Origin: Doryteuthis pealeii
Taxonomy: Eukaryota > Mollusca > Cephalopoda > Myopsida > Loliginidae
Direction of reading: 5' to 3'
NCBI GenBank assembly: GCA_023376005.1
Contig: CM042181.1
Span: forward strand, 23,493,549 to 23,557,548
DNA: 64,000 nt
The position numbers and the translations under genes were made by a program. Every line of letters starts with the position of its first letter. Position 1 is the stretch's first letter. This document shows positions 44,921 through 55,228 of the stretch, piece by piece. Below the pieces are notes generated by a model. It was not told the origin of the DNA. It saw only the letters and a list, made by a program, of their open reading frames with translations, and ran no database searches.

Positions 44921-45255
44921 ACACTATCTATCTATCTACTTACCTACCACAGAACAGGTGTATACCTTAAGTCTCTGGGTTTTCACACTGAGTTCTATGT
45001 TCAAAGATAATCTACATAAAATAAAAAGAAAAGATTATGTCCCTAGTACAAGTGTTGAGTTTTCTTTAATTAAAATAAGGTGAATCACTAACCAACAAGT
45101 ATACAACAATCATACTAAGTTTCCAAGTGTAGTATGCATGCCTAGAAAATCAGTATTTTACCTTATTGAACTCTGACCTCTGTAGATATTGTGAGTAATC
45201 ACAGTTTTATAAGGAGGTAGTGATTTGATTTAAAAAAAAAAAAGATCTGTATATG

Positions 45256-45759
45256 TTTGGATCTGCCAAATATGACGTCACAATGGAATTTTTCACAATA
45301 AATTTACCCACCTTGGTTGAAAAAAATTTACCAAAAATCAGGGAATTATCTGATTTTAATTAAATTTTCAGTGTTGATTTAGCAATGAATGAATTTTATA
45401 ATGCATTACTTATTTTATTTCAAAACTTTCTGATTTTTTTCAGGTCACTTAACACCGTCCATTTTTTTTTTTAGGTGGTGTTTTAGTCTGTAAATTACTT
45501 CAAACCAAGTGCCATTTTTGGTAAAATTTTCAGAATAATTTAATGTTAAAAATGTATTGAAAATAAATTACTTATGTAATTGTTATAGGTGATATAACCT
45601 ATTGACAAATGCGAGTCAGCTTGTAACTGTATTGGTCGGATGCAATCTCCACTTTCTTTGCTGTAAATTTCTACTCCTTTTGTTCAATACATTTGTATCC
45701 ATTATTACCAGTCGTTTGTCTTATTTTGTACCCTTAAAACCCCACAACAGTAATTTTTT

Positions 45760-45795
<36 letters not shown>

Positions 45796-45906
45796 GATGT
45801 TCATTATGTTACTGCTTTTTGGCTTAAACAAAAATTGGACCTTAAGTAATCAATTTAATTTTAATTTATCTTTAAAATGAAAATGAGCCAACATTTTGGC
45901 AGATCC
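45256..45906. mobile_element. TIR element related to the 4450-5460 foldback
   Basis: TTTGGATCTGCCAAATATG at the left and ACATTTTGGCAGATCCTAG at the right are inverted. The interior shares CCAAAAATCAGGGAATTATC, TTTTCAGTGTTGATTTA and TTTATTTCAAAACTTTCTGATTTTTTTCAGG with the 1-kb foldback. It includes a poly(T) run (45762-45791). Confidence 0.55.
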
Positions 45907-46046
45907 TAGTATATGGTGTCACAATTGTTGGTACTGCTTCATTCCCTAGCTATGGATTAAATAATGCCACTACTGTTCTTCTACAAGGATGGCTTTGACA
46001 TTAAATAATCGTTGAAGGTTGATATGCCATTAAATAAAGAAATCAA

Positions 46047-46735
46047 ACCTTTTACTAAACTAAGTGTGAATCGAACTTGCTCACTATGCTCTGTTTAGCT
46101 TAGCTCACTAGTCATTATACTATTCGATGTGGCCAAATTATGGTTAAACTTGCCAATCGTCGTCAAAATTAAAACGGAAACTTATTTGGTGGTGATCCAT
46201 GACAGTTTAACTACAGTCTATGAATGAACTGTTTTGCGAATTGAGTTACAATTTAGGGGTTTGGGGATTAAGGTTGTTTTTAATTACGTATTGTTTAAAA
46301 AAAACAATAACAACAAAAAGACCCAAATTACTATACATTTAATGTTGAACAATAATTTTTTTAAAAACCAAGTTTAATTGAAATTATACATTACACAAAC
46401 AACTGAGACTAATGTATCTACCGTTGGATTCAATAATTAATTTCAATGGTTAATTAAATGTATAGTAATTAGTTTTTTTAAATTTTTTTTTTAAGCAATA
46501 CGTAATTAAAAACAACCTTAATCCCCAAAACCCCTAAACCGTAACCCAATTCGCAAAAAAAAATCATTTATACACTGTAGTTAAACTGTCATGGGCGACC
46601 ACCAAATAAGTTTCCGTTTTAATTTTGACAACGATTTGCAAGTTTAACCCAAATTATTTACTAAACTGGGTTTGGTACAAGGCCAGAAGTGTGGGGCATC
46701 CAGTGTGAATCGAACTCACTAACAATTTCTGCTAG
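46047..46735 (-). mobile_element. SINE-C-like sequence split by a foldback element
   Basis: GTGTGAATCGAACTTGCTCAC, TTAGCTCACTAG (46060-46131) and GGCCAGAAGTGTGGGGCATCCAGTGTGAATCGAACTCACTAAC (46682-46727) are both inverse SINE-C 3'/T-arm sequence. The foldback 46142-46649 lies between the two partial copies. Confidence 0.5.
46142..46649. mobile_element. 508-bp foldback element with perfect 8-bp TSD
   Basis: Almost the whole element is one inverted repeat. Left GGTTAAACTTGCCAATCGTCG and AAAATTAAAACGGAAACTTATTTGG are mirrored on the right, ending CAAGTTTAACC. CAAATTAT flanks both sides exactly (46134-46141 and 46650-46657). No ORF. It differs in sequence from FB1 but has the same duplication length. 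Confidence 0.85.
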
Positions 46736-46751
46736 CCTTGACACCCCCAAC

Positions 46752-47138
46752 TAACACTGAGCAAAAGTAAAAATTTCTGAGGAACTAAAAAAAAAATTAT
46801 ATGACTCATTTCATTGTATCCACCCGAGCAGGCCTCGATCCACCCCCTCATAAACCGGGGATTACCCACAATATCTAATGAGTTAGGAGGAACTGTAAAC
46901 TTAGGGTTTTTTTTTTTAAATTTCCCAAAACTTCTTTCATTTTTGAGTCGCTCTGAGCACGCCTCAAAAATGAAAGAAGTTTTGGGAAATTAAAAAAAAG
47001 TTTACAGTTCCTCCTAACTCATTAGATATTGTGGGTAATCCCCGGTTTATGAGGGGGTGGATACAGTGAAATGAGTCATATAATTGTTTTTAGTTCCTCA
47101 AAAACGTTTACTTTTCTTTTATCTGTTTAGTGTTTACT
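46752..47138. mobile_element. 387-bp near-perfect palindrome
   Basis: From TAACACTGAG...CTGAGGAACTAAAA on the left to TTTTAGTTCCTCA...TTTAGTGTTTA on the right, centred near 46960 (GAGTCGCTCTGAGCACGCCTC). Arms contain CCCCCTCATAAACCGGGGATTACCC. No target duplication was identified. Confidence 0.8.
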
Positions 47139-47139
47139 T

Positions 47140-48870
47140 GTCATTAGTTAATGAACAACAAAAGAAGAAAGGTGTTATCTTCAAATCAAGCCTCCTTTTC
47201 TCAACTCGGATTATCGGATACTTTTAAAAACCAAGGATCCTTAATTTCAATCCTCTTCTTGACGCTTCCTCTTTCTCACCTTATTGTCCAAATCATTTGG
47301 TCATAACATTGATTTTTCTCATATTTTTCTCTTATTATCTTCGTCGTCCAAGAAATTGAAACTGTTTTTTCCTTTTGCAATTCACAGTATTTAATTAAGC
47401 AAACATTCCAAACAAAATAGGGTTACACTTTTCGCAAAATACATCTTTCAGATGTTGAAACTTAAAAACTGAAAACTTAAAAAAACTAAATTGGAAAATA
47501 ATTTGTTACAACTTTTTTTAAAATTAAGAAAAAAATATATTTCAGTCTCTTAAAATTGGCGCGCTTGCGCGTATTAAACATTTTAGGAGTAAAAAAAATC
47601 GTTTGTTTTGTAATTCTAATTTTATTTGAAGACATTTTTATCATAAAGCTGTTAGAATATTTTTTGTTATTTAAAAGAAATATATTATTTAAGTACGATC
47701 CAGGGGTAAACAATAACAAACATTTTTATTTCGTCAAATCTATTTTTAGAAATTGAAAGTAAATTTTAACTCGTATGTATTTCTCGGAAGCAACTGGAAG
47801 TTTTGATAATTAATGTTTTTGTGTTGCATTCTGACTAAATTTAAGTTAGCAAAGTTTTGAAGTCTCTTCTGTGGATCATTTGTATATTTAGTTCTTGACG
47901 ACTGAAAAAAGCCAACAAAACAAAACAAAAAACAACAACAAACAATTTATTTTTTCGTTTTTTTGTTAAAATCATAAGTTGGTGTTCTTTCCACTATTTT
48001 TTAATACTAAAAAATAACAAAAACAAATTCTGTTTGCTGAGTAAATTTAAATTACTAAAGTTTGGTTGTCTCCGCTATTTAACAAAAAAACAAATTCTGT
48101 TACCCGTGGATTAAAGAAAGTTCTCCTTCAAGATTGGACAATTTTAACAAATGGATTTCATCGAAGAAAAAGCTTTAATCAGGTTATTCGATTTTTAAAA
48201 ATTTTCTTTCCTGCTTTAAAAGTCGCTAACATTTTAGGAATTAATTTGGCAAATGTTATTAAATGTTTTCATATCAATCAACGTCTAATACCTTTTTTTT
48301 TATAAAATTTTCTCTATTTATGTTTTTAGAATTTTTAGCTTCTGTATTTGATAATATCTTAGGTATATACAAAAACGCACACCTGCTAAAGTACCATTAA
48401 AAAAACAACCCTTTTTGTTTACTAAAAAAAATTCCCCTTTTTCTTTACTAAACAACAAGACGTGTTGATACGGTAGTTTCCGGTGAAGACTGAAAAATAA
48501 TCTCTTAAAACCAGGTCGATTTTGGTTAATATTTATACTTTCTTAAATTAAATATTGTGCAGCGTTTTCTTTTTATTTACTTTTATTTAATCTACCAAGA
48601 ATTGCATAACTTTGAATGAAATAAAAATTTTATTATAAAATCTTTTATTAAACCTATTTTTTAAATATGTTTTTTCTTCAAAACTACGGTTTAATCTGAC
48701 CTACTTCTTTTTGGTTAACACCGAGCGAAATTCAAAACATTCGATTTTGTTTGTATTTAAATGCGTTTGCTCAAACATTGGTAAAGTTTTATGGAAAAAT
48801 AGTTGATACAATTATTCTTTATGTTAATTAGCAACTTTCTCCGTTTGAACCTCTTAGTGTTGGTATCAAA
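47140..48870. other. AT-rich intergenic sequence with one isolated CpG-rich decamer
   Basis: GCGCTTGCGC (47561-47570) is the same decamer found by the PPP1R2-like start. Frames at 47556-47756 and 48066-48305 (plus) show no recognisable domain and are not called as genes. Confidence 0.4.
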
Positions 48871-48899
48871 ATCGACCTACCCTATTGTACACATTATGG

Positions 48900-49078
48900 G
48901 AAAAGTTACTAAACATCCCTCAAAATTATTTTATCGGAAATGATCTTTCGTATAATTTGAAAGAAATAAGATTAAAGAAAACTCCAATATTTTTTTACCC
49001 CCCCCTCATTTTATTTTATGAAATCTGAAAAAAATGAACCGATAAAAACGATTTTTAATTTTTTTCTATAAAGATAAT
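48900..49078 (+). mobile_element. probable fragment of an older copy of the 1.5-kb TIR element (host of the palindrome)
   Basis: TTTTTTACCCCCCCCTCATTTTATTTTATGAAAT...GATAAAAACG...TTTTTTTCTATAAAGATAA resembles internal sequence of the left arm (about 49450-49545). It resumes after the palindrome with GTCTGAATAATTATATCA (52202), matching the internal GGCTGAATAACTATATCA. Confidence 0.5.
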
Positions 49079-50594
49079 TAGGTACCACCAAGTGCAATTT
49101 ACCCCCCCTACATTTAACACAATGAAACTTGCAGAAAAATTAATATTTTCTTGAAAAGTTTTTTCATTCGAAAGAAAAACATTAAACAAACTCCTGATGC
49201 TTTTTTAAATTTTTATCAGCTTACGAAAATAATGAAAATTATGATTGAAAAACAATGTTTTCATTTTTTGCACTGTTAAATCAACTGAAATTTAACGTAG
49301 CTAAAACAAGTTACGATAAGAGGATCTTTAAAAAATTCTATGAAAAATCAATTAATGGTCCGATTTTCACGAAAATTTCCATAAATGTTTATCATTGGAT
49401 GTAAATATATCTGAAATAGTTTTTTCTAAAATATATTAGGGGAAATATTTTTTACGAGGTCTATTACCCCCCTATTTTATTTTTGAGATAAAAAAAATGA
49501 CGTGAAAAAAATTTGGTACTTTTTTTTCTATAAAGATAAGAGGCTGAATAACTATATCAATGAAATTGTATAACGTACCGAACTATAGTTTTTTTAGGAA
49601 AAATTAATGAAATCGGAAATAAAAAGTGCAAAAAAATTTCATAATATCAATATTTGAAAACTTTTTTTTTGCATGTAATTGGTATGTACTATATTCTATT
49701 AAATTGTCAAAAAAAAAAAAATTTTTTTTTAAGAAATTAATTTTTACGAGATTTTCAATCTTTTGTGTGATTAAATATTTTTATTTTCTGTGTGAAATAA
49801 ATTAAATATTTTTTTTGTGGAAAAAATCGAATTTTTCACGGATATTTAAAAATATGAATTTTAGAATTCAGGTGAACTAAAAGTTGGTCCGATCCGTGCT
49901 CGATTAATATTTTAAAAAGAATTTGTAATTTTTATTGTTGAATAGTAATGTGTGATTCTTAGAATATACGTAAGAGCAAAACTGACATATGACGAGATGC
50001 TTCTCGTAACTAAAGTTTGTTTTTCTGAGCGTAAAAAATTATTTTATTTAACTTTTACAATTAGAATAAAAATAATATATTGAATGATTGTTTTATCAGT
50101 TTTTCTCTTAGAAAAAATATTCAAATTTTCATTTTATTTTCGATTTTAATAATTAATACTAAAATTGAAGACTTTTTTAATGTCAATTTCACTGCGAAAT
50201 TTTAAGATTAAATTTTTTCAAGTTTTTATTCATAGTAAATTGTAATATTAAAGTTTTTAAAGAGATTTTATTCATTTTAATAGAAAAAATTTGGCTAAAA
50301 AAGTTTGTCCGTTATATCCATCCGTACTTAGATGCATAACCGTAAGAGGGTAATAACATGTATTTCTTTCTTCTAAATGAAAATTACCCTTTCGCACGTA
50401 ATATGGATAGGTTTGTTTATTTTTTAAGATAACGATGTAATTTTTCCCAATCGGATAATTTGATCTTTGAACTAACTATTTTTCTTTGTAACAACCCTGT
50501 ACGATCTTTTTTTAACGAGATTTTTGATAAACAAAGTTCGGAAATATCTATTTCCATTTTATTCAAGATGGCCTAAACAGTTTGGTGGTACCTA
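49079..50594 (+). mobile_element. 1.5-kb TIR element, left copy (1516 bp)
   Basis: Termini TAGGTACCACCAA and TTTGGTGGTACCTA are inverted. AAGATAAT (49071-49078) and AAGATAAG (50595-50602) flank it as an 8-bp duplication with one mismatch. No ORF of 60 codons or more is seen, so it is non-autonomous. The superfamily is not recognised. Confidence 0.75.
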
Positions 50595-50611
50595 AAGATA
50601 AGAGTCTGAAT

Positions 50612-52201
50612 TAGGTACCACCAGACCGTTTAGGTCATCTTGAATAAAACGGAAATAGATATTTCCGAACTTTGTTTATCAAAAATCTCGTTAAAAAAAG
50701 ATCGTGCAGTGTTGTTACAAAGAAAAATAGTTAATTCAAAGATCAAATTATCCGATTGGGAAAAATTACATCGTTATCTTAAAAAATAAACAAACCTATC
50801 CATATTACGTGCGAAAGGGTAATTTTCAGGCCGCGATTTAGAGAGAAAGAAATACATATTATTACCCTCTTACAGTTATGCATCTAAGTACGGATGGGTG
50901 TAACGGACAAACTTTTTTAGCCAAATTTTTTCTATTAAAATGAATAAAATCTTTAAAAACTTTAATATTACAATTTAAAATGAATAACATCTTTAAAAAC
51001 TTTAATATTACAATTTACTATGAATAAAAACTTGAAAAAACTTTAATCTTAAAATTTCGCAGTGAAATTGACGTTAAAAAATGTCTTCGGTTTTAGTATT
51101 AATTCTTAAAATCGAAAATAAAATGAAAATTTGAATATTTTTTCTAAGAGAAAAACTGATAAAACAATCATTCAATATATTATTTTATTCTAATTGGTCG
51201 TAAAAGTTAAATAAAATAATTTTTTACGCTCAGAAAAACAAACTTTAGTTACCGAGAAGCGTCTCGTCATATGTCAGTTTTGCTCTTCCGTACATTCTAA
51301 GAATCACACATTACTATTCAACAATAAAAATTACAAATTCTTTTAAAAATATTAATCGAGCACGGATCGGACCAACTTTTAGTTCACCTGAATTCTAAAA
51401 TTCATGTTTTTAAATATCCGTGAAAATTTGATTTTTTTCCACAGGAAAAAAAAAAAATTAATTTATTTCACTCAGAAAATAAAAATATTTAATCACACAA
51501 AAGATTGAAAATCTCGTAAAAATTAATTTCTTAAAAAATTTTTTTTTTTACAATTTAATAGAATATAGTACATACCAATTACATAAAAAAAAAAAAAGTT
51601 TTCAAATATTAATATTATGACATTTTTTTTGCACTTTTTATTTCCGATTTCATTATTTTTTCCTAAAAAAACTATAATTCGATACCTTATACAATTTCAT
51701 TGATATAGTTATTCAGACTCTTATCTTTATAGAAAAAAAAGTACCAAATTTTTTTTCCACATCATTTTTTTTTTATCTCATAAAATAAAATAGGGGGGGT
51801 GATAGACATCGTAAAAAAATATTTCCCCTAATATATTTTAGAAAAAAACTATTTCAGATGTATTTACATCCAATGGTAAACATTTATGGAAATTTTCGTG
51901 AAAATCGGACCATTAATTGATTTTTCATAGAATTTTTTAAAAATCCTCTTATCGTAACTTGTTTTTAGCTACGTTAAATTTCAGTTGATTTAACAGTGTA
52001 AAAATGAAAACATTGTTTTTCAATCATAATTTTCATTATTTTCGTATGCTGATAAAAAATTTAAAAAATCATCAGGAGTTTATTTAATGTTTTTTCTTTC
52101 GAATGGAAAAAACTTTTCAAGAAAATATTAATTTTTCTGCAAGTTTCATTGTGTTAAATGTAGGGGGGGTAAATTGCACAGGGTCAAATTGGTGGTACCT
52201 A
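50612..52201 (-). mobile_element. 1.5-kb TIR element, right copy, inverted (1590 bp)
   Basis: The inverse of the left copy along its whole length, ending GGTGGTACCTA at 52201. GTCTGAAT flanks it exactly (50604-50611 and 52202-52209). Together with the left copy it forms a 3.1-kb palindrome with a 17-bp centre. Confidence 0.8.
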
Positions 52202-52209
52202 GTCTGAAT

Positions 52210-53440
52210 AATTATATCAGAAGATTTTTTTATAAGTTTCTATTTTTTTTTTTTTTTTTTTTTTTTGTAAAAGAACCCTAGGTATCACCAAAACATAACC
52301 TATATAACAGTTTGTCTATTTATTCGTGCATATGCCTTAATATTTAAGTTTTTAAAAAATGGGAAAATAGGGTGCAATATTACTCTTCAAGCATTTTTCT
52401 TTTTACTTTATTCATTTTTGTAGCTTAATCTCTATGGATGTGATTATTAAAACGCCTTACAATGGCCAATCCACCATTCTAATGTTATTTTATCGTAAAT
52501 TTAATGTTAACTGTCTTCGAAAATATAGATCGAACCTTCATAATTTTCAACATGAAATAGAACATTTAGTAATAGCGAATGTGTATATGTATTTACTTTG
52601 TTGTTAATTGTTTTATTTTCATAGTTTCCTCCAGACAGACATACATACACACAACTGCCCTTTATATATGGATAGATAGAAAATAGATAGATGTAAAAAT
52701 ACTGAATAAATAAATTTGACTGATTAGATAAAGTATCTTATGTGAATATAACTCTTTTTAGTCTTTATTTTTTTAAGTATTGGTTTTTATTGGATGATAT
52801 TTTTTCTCTTTTTATAAAAGTCCACAAGAGAACCACTATAAAAAAAAAGTCGCTTAATGGAGATAAACTTTTTCTGAGAATTTATTGGCAAGAGGACCAC
52901 TATACAAAAAAAGTCACTTAAAAGATTTAAACTTTTTCCGAGAATTTATTGGCACTCCTGAACTTTATCGATTGTTTTACTTTCAATTCGTTTTTTTAAT
53001 TTTTTTTATCAGTTTGTTTAGGAGTGGTTTTAAGTAATTTTTGTACCCAAAATTTTCTACCCACTTTTCATAATTTTAATCATTTTTCATTATTTTTATC
53101 ATGACTTCTTTAGTCTTGAATGACCTTGTTCTAGACAAAGCAGGAGCTGTGAAATTCCTACAAGATAAAGGGACTCTTTACATAGATTGAAAATGTGATG
53201 CTGGGCACGAAATTGTTTTACAATTTTCAGTTAAGGAGGATACATGAAGATGTAGACATGATGGTTGTAATCAGGAATATGGTTGGCAGGATGTCATCTG
53301 ACTTACTGGCAGCTCATATTATTTATTTATGCCTGATCGTATAAACTGACTACCACCAGTCTATTTTGCCAATGTGAGTTTGAAATTTCAGAACACTAAT
53401 CTCTACAATAGAGAAAGTAAGAGAAGTTTTTGGTGACACT
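52210..53440. other. AT-rich intergenic sequence
   Basis: A direct duplication of about 95 bp appears at 52810-52965 (CCACTATAAAAAAAAAGTC...TTTTTCTGAGAATTTATTGGCA, with CCACTATACAAAAAAAGTC in the second copy). 53100-53340 gives no domain in any frame. Confidence 0.4.
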
Positions 53441-53443
53441 TTA

Positions 53444-53913
53444 TTAACTCTTAACATCCTATACCACCTCATTTCACCTGGCCGAAAGTCGCATTCGTTT
53501 TCCTAATCCGACCCAAACGAACGATAGCCTTTGTTTGAGGGCCGGGTTAGCTCAGTCGGTAGAGCGTTCGGCTAGAAACCACAAGTTTCCTAGTTCGATA
53601 CCGGTCCTCGCCAACTCAGCGTATGAGTAGCACAGGGATCTGTGCAGTAAAGTAAGGAGCTGGTGGTAGGTGTGGCGCTCCACCTCAGATGCTAAAACAA
53701 TCTCCTTGGTCTAGTGCTATTGAAAAGGGGATAGACTCCCTCGCTGACTGGCTGATACCGACTTTAGGCCGCCCCATCGACTTTTAAAACAGTTTTTAAG
53801 TGAAATAACAGGTAACTTTAAATGAAAAGGCCTTTTTTTTAGCATTTTTGATAAATCCTTATAGGAATGGGGCTCTTGATTTAGAAAATTCTCAACAGGA
53901 TGTTAAGAGTTAA
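53444..53913 (+). mobile_element. TTAA-flanked MITE, copy 3, interrupted by SINE-A
   Basis: TTAA-CTCTTAACATCCTATACC (53444) and ACAGGATGTTAAGAG-TTAA (53913) bound the element. The central block stops at GATAGCCTTTGTTTGA and resumes after the SINE with AACAGTTTTTAAGTGAAATAACAGGTAAC. The TTAA duplication is intact on both sides. Confidence 0.85.
53539..53785 (+). mobile_element. SINE-A, best full-length copy, nested in the TTAA MITE
   Basis: Head GGGCCGGGTTAGCTCAGTCGGTAGAGCG and TAGTTCGATACCGGTCC are the tRNA-like A and B boxes. They are followed by CTCGCCAACTCAGCGTATGAG and the conserved body, ending ACTTTAGGCCGCCCCATCGACTTTT. The length of about 247 bp defines the family. Confidence 0.9.
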
Positions 53914-54122
53914 AGAAAAACACTGTCATTGGTGGGCCTGGTATGACCAACCAGTGGGTTTTTGGAGAGGCAAACATATCTATTGCTCAATGGTCTTATT
54001 TTTTTAAGTTATGACAATTTACTGAACACTGCTTTAAAATGAAACTTAAACTATTGAGAAAGTTTAGGAGTGCCAATTTATTAATATAAAAACATTCATG
54101 GATCATTACTCTTTTGAAACAC

Positions 54123-54464
54123 TGTAGATGTAATGAAAGTAACGTACCTCGGAACACAAAGCGTGCGCGGATGAGTCTGGCTTGCATCGCAGGAAAGAAA
54201 CATGGCTGCTGTAAGCACTACCTTTAATAATGGGCGATCTCGAACCGGCGAGAATGGTATTGCACGTATGCAAATTCTCACGAGATCGGGTGTGTATAAA
54301 AACATACGGCGACGGAGAGACAGGGAGTCAAGCGATTACGTACGACAACTGAGAAACAGCTAGCAGTATTATTTTGACTATTGCGACAGGTAGAGGCCTT
54401 TCGAGGATATATTTGTGACATCATTACTAGTGTCATTGAGAAGCGAGTTCGATTCCCACTAGAA
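54123..54464 (+). repeat. 5' LTR
   Basis: Starts TGTAGATG and ends with GAGTTCGATTCCCACTAGAA. It contains GTGTATAAAAACATACGG (54290-54307), a good TATA-box candidate. The GAGTTCGATTCCC near its end resembles a tRNA B box. No standard primer-binding site beginning TGG was found just downstream. Confidence 0.85.
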
Positions 54465-54478
54465 GCTATTTCGGCATT

Positions 54479-55228
54479 ATGGCCTTCGACCCCAAGTTGA
54501 TACCCCTTTTTGACGGGACCGATTCTGGGCAATCGGTAGTTGAATGGGTAGAGAAGGCGGAACTAGTGTGTCAGCTGAGCGGCGTGAAGAGAATCGAGTG
54601 TGTGGTTCCGATGCGCCTTACAGGTGGTGCATATGCTGTTTACCAACAACTGAGCGACGAAAAGAGGGCCAACTTCGCCTGTATAAAAGAAGCCTTATAC
54701 ACAGCGTTTGCCCTTAACTCTGTGACAGCTTACAAGCAGTTTGCGGCACGCCGCTTGCGTCCGGGAAAAACGGTCGATGTTTTCTTGGCAGAGCTGCGCA
54801 AGCTTGCAGTTCTGTTCGGAGGTATGCCAGAGCGGGGTTTGATATGTGCGTTCATTGCCGGTTTGCCAGAACATGCAGAGGAACTTCTCCAGGCCACATC
54901 CCGGGTGGATGACCTGGGCATATCAGAAATATTGGCCCGCGCCCGAGCAATATTAAAAGACAGCTCTGCAGGTATAGGGCTGGCAGCCACAGCAACACAT
55001 CCACCATGTTGTCAGGCAAAGGAAACTGCTGCCCAAACAAAGTGTTACGCATGTAACGGACCCAATCACCTGGCTCGTGATTGTCTCATGCGACGTGAAA
55101 GTCCCAGACCGCGAACAACCCTCACCTGTTACCGGTGCAAGCGACAGGGTCACATTGCTCGAAATTGTCCGGGAAACGGAAAAGGGGACGATTCTTCAGC
55201 GCCAGTCTCCTCCCCAAACCTCAACTGA
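54479..55228 (+). CDS. retrotransposon Gag with two CCHC zinc knuckles
   Basis: The 249-residue structural protein starts about 15 bp after the 5' LTR. The N-terminal 180 residues form the presumed capsid-like region. Two CX2CX4HX4C knuckles follow at residues 189-202 and 217-230, which in this family bind element RNA for packaging. The frame is open to its stop and overlaps the start of the pol frame by about 150 bp, in a different register. Pol is therefore probably expressed by frameshifting or re-initiation, or the overlap reflects an indel. The GC content is clearly higher than in the neighbouring DNA, as expected for a recent insertion. Gag was recognised by position and knuckles rather than by detailed capsid similarity. 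Confidence 0.85.
   Translation: MAFDPKLIPLFDGTDSGQSVVEWVEKAELVCQLSGVKRIECVVPMRLTGGAYAVYQQLSDEKRANFACIKEALYTAFALNSVTAYKQFAARRLRPGKTVDVFLAELRKLAVLFGGMPERGLICAFIAGLPEHAEELLQATSRVDDLGISEILARARAILKDSSAGIGLAATATHPPCCQAKETAAQTKCYACNGPNHLARDCLMRRESPRPRTTLTCYRCKRQGHIARNCPGNGKGDDSSAPVSSPNLN

Noticed and set aside
48066..48305. 79-codon plus-strand frame as a gene
   Set aside because: No domain, no splice context and no conserved motif; composition matches the surrounding AT-rich DNA.
49079..52201. Single 3.1-kb foldback transposon
   Set aside because: The outer flanks (AAGATAAT and GTCTGAAT) do not match each other, whereas each arm has its own matching duplication; two insertions explain it better.
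53539..53612. tRNA gene
   Set aside because: A and B boxes are present but the acceptor stem does not close and the sequence continues into the SINE-A body; it is a SINE head.
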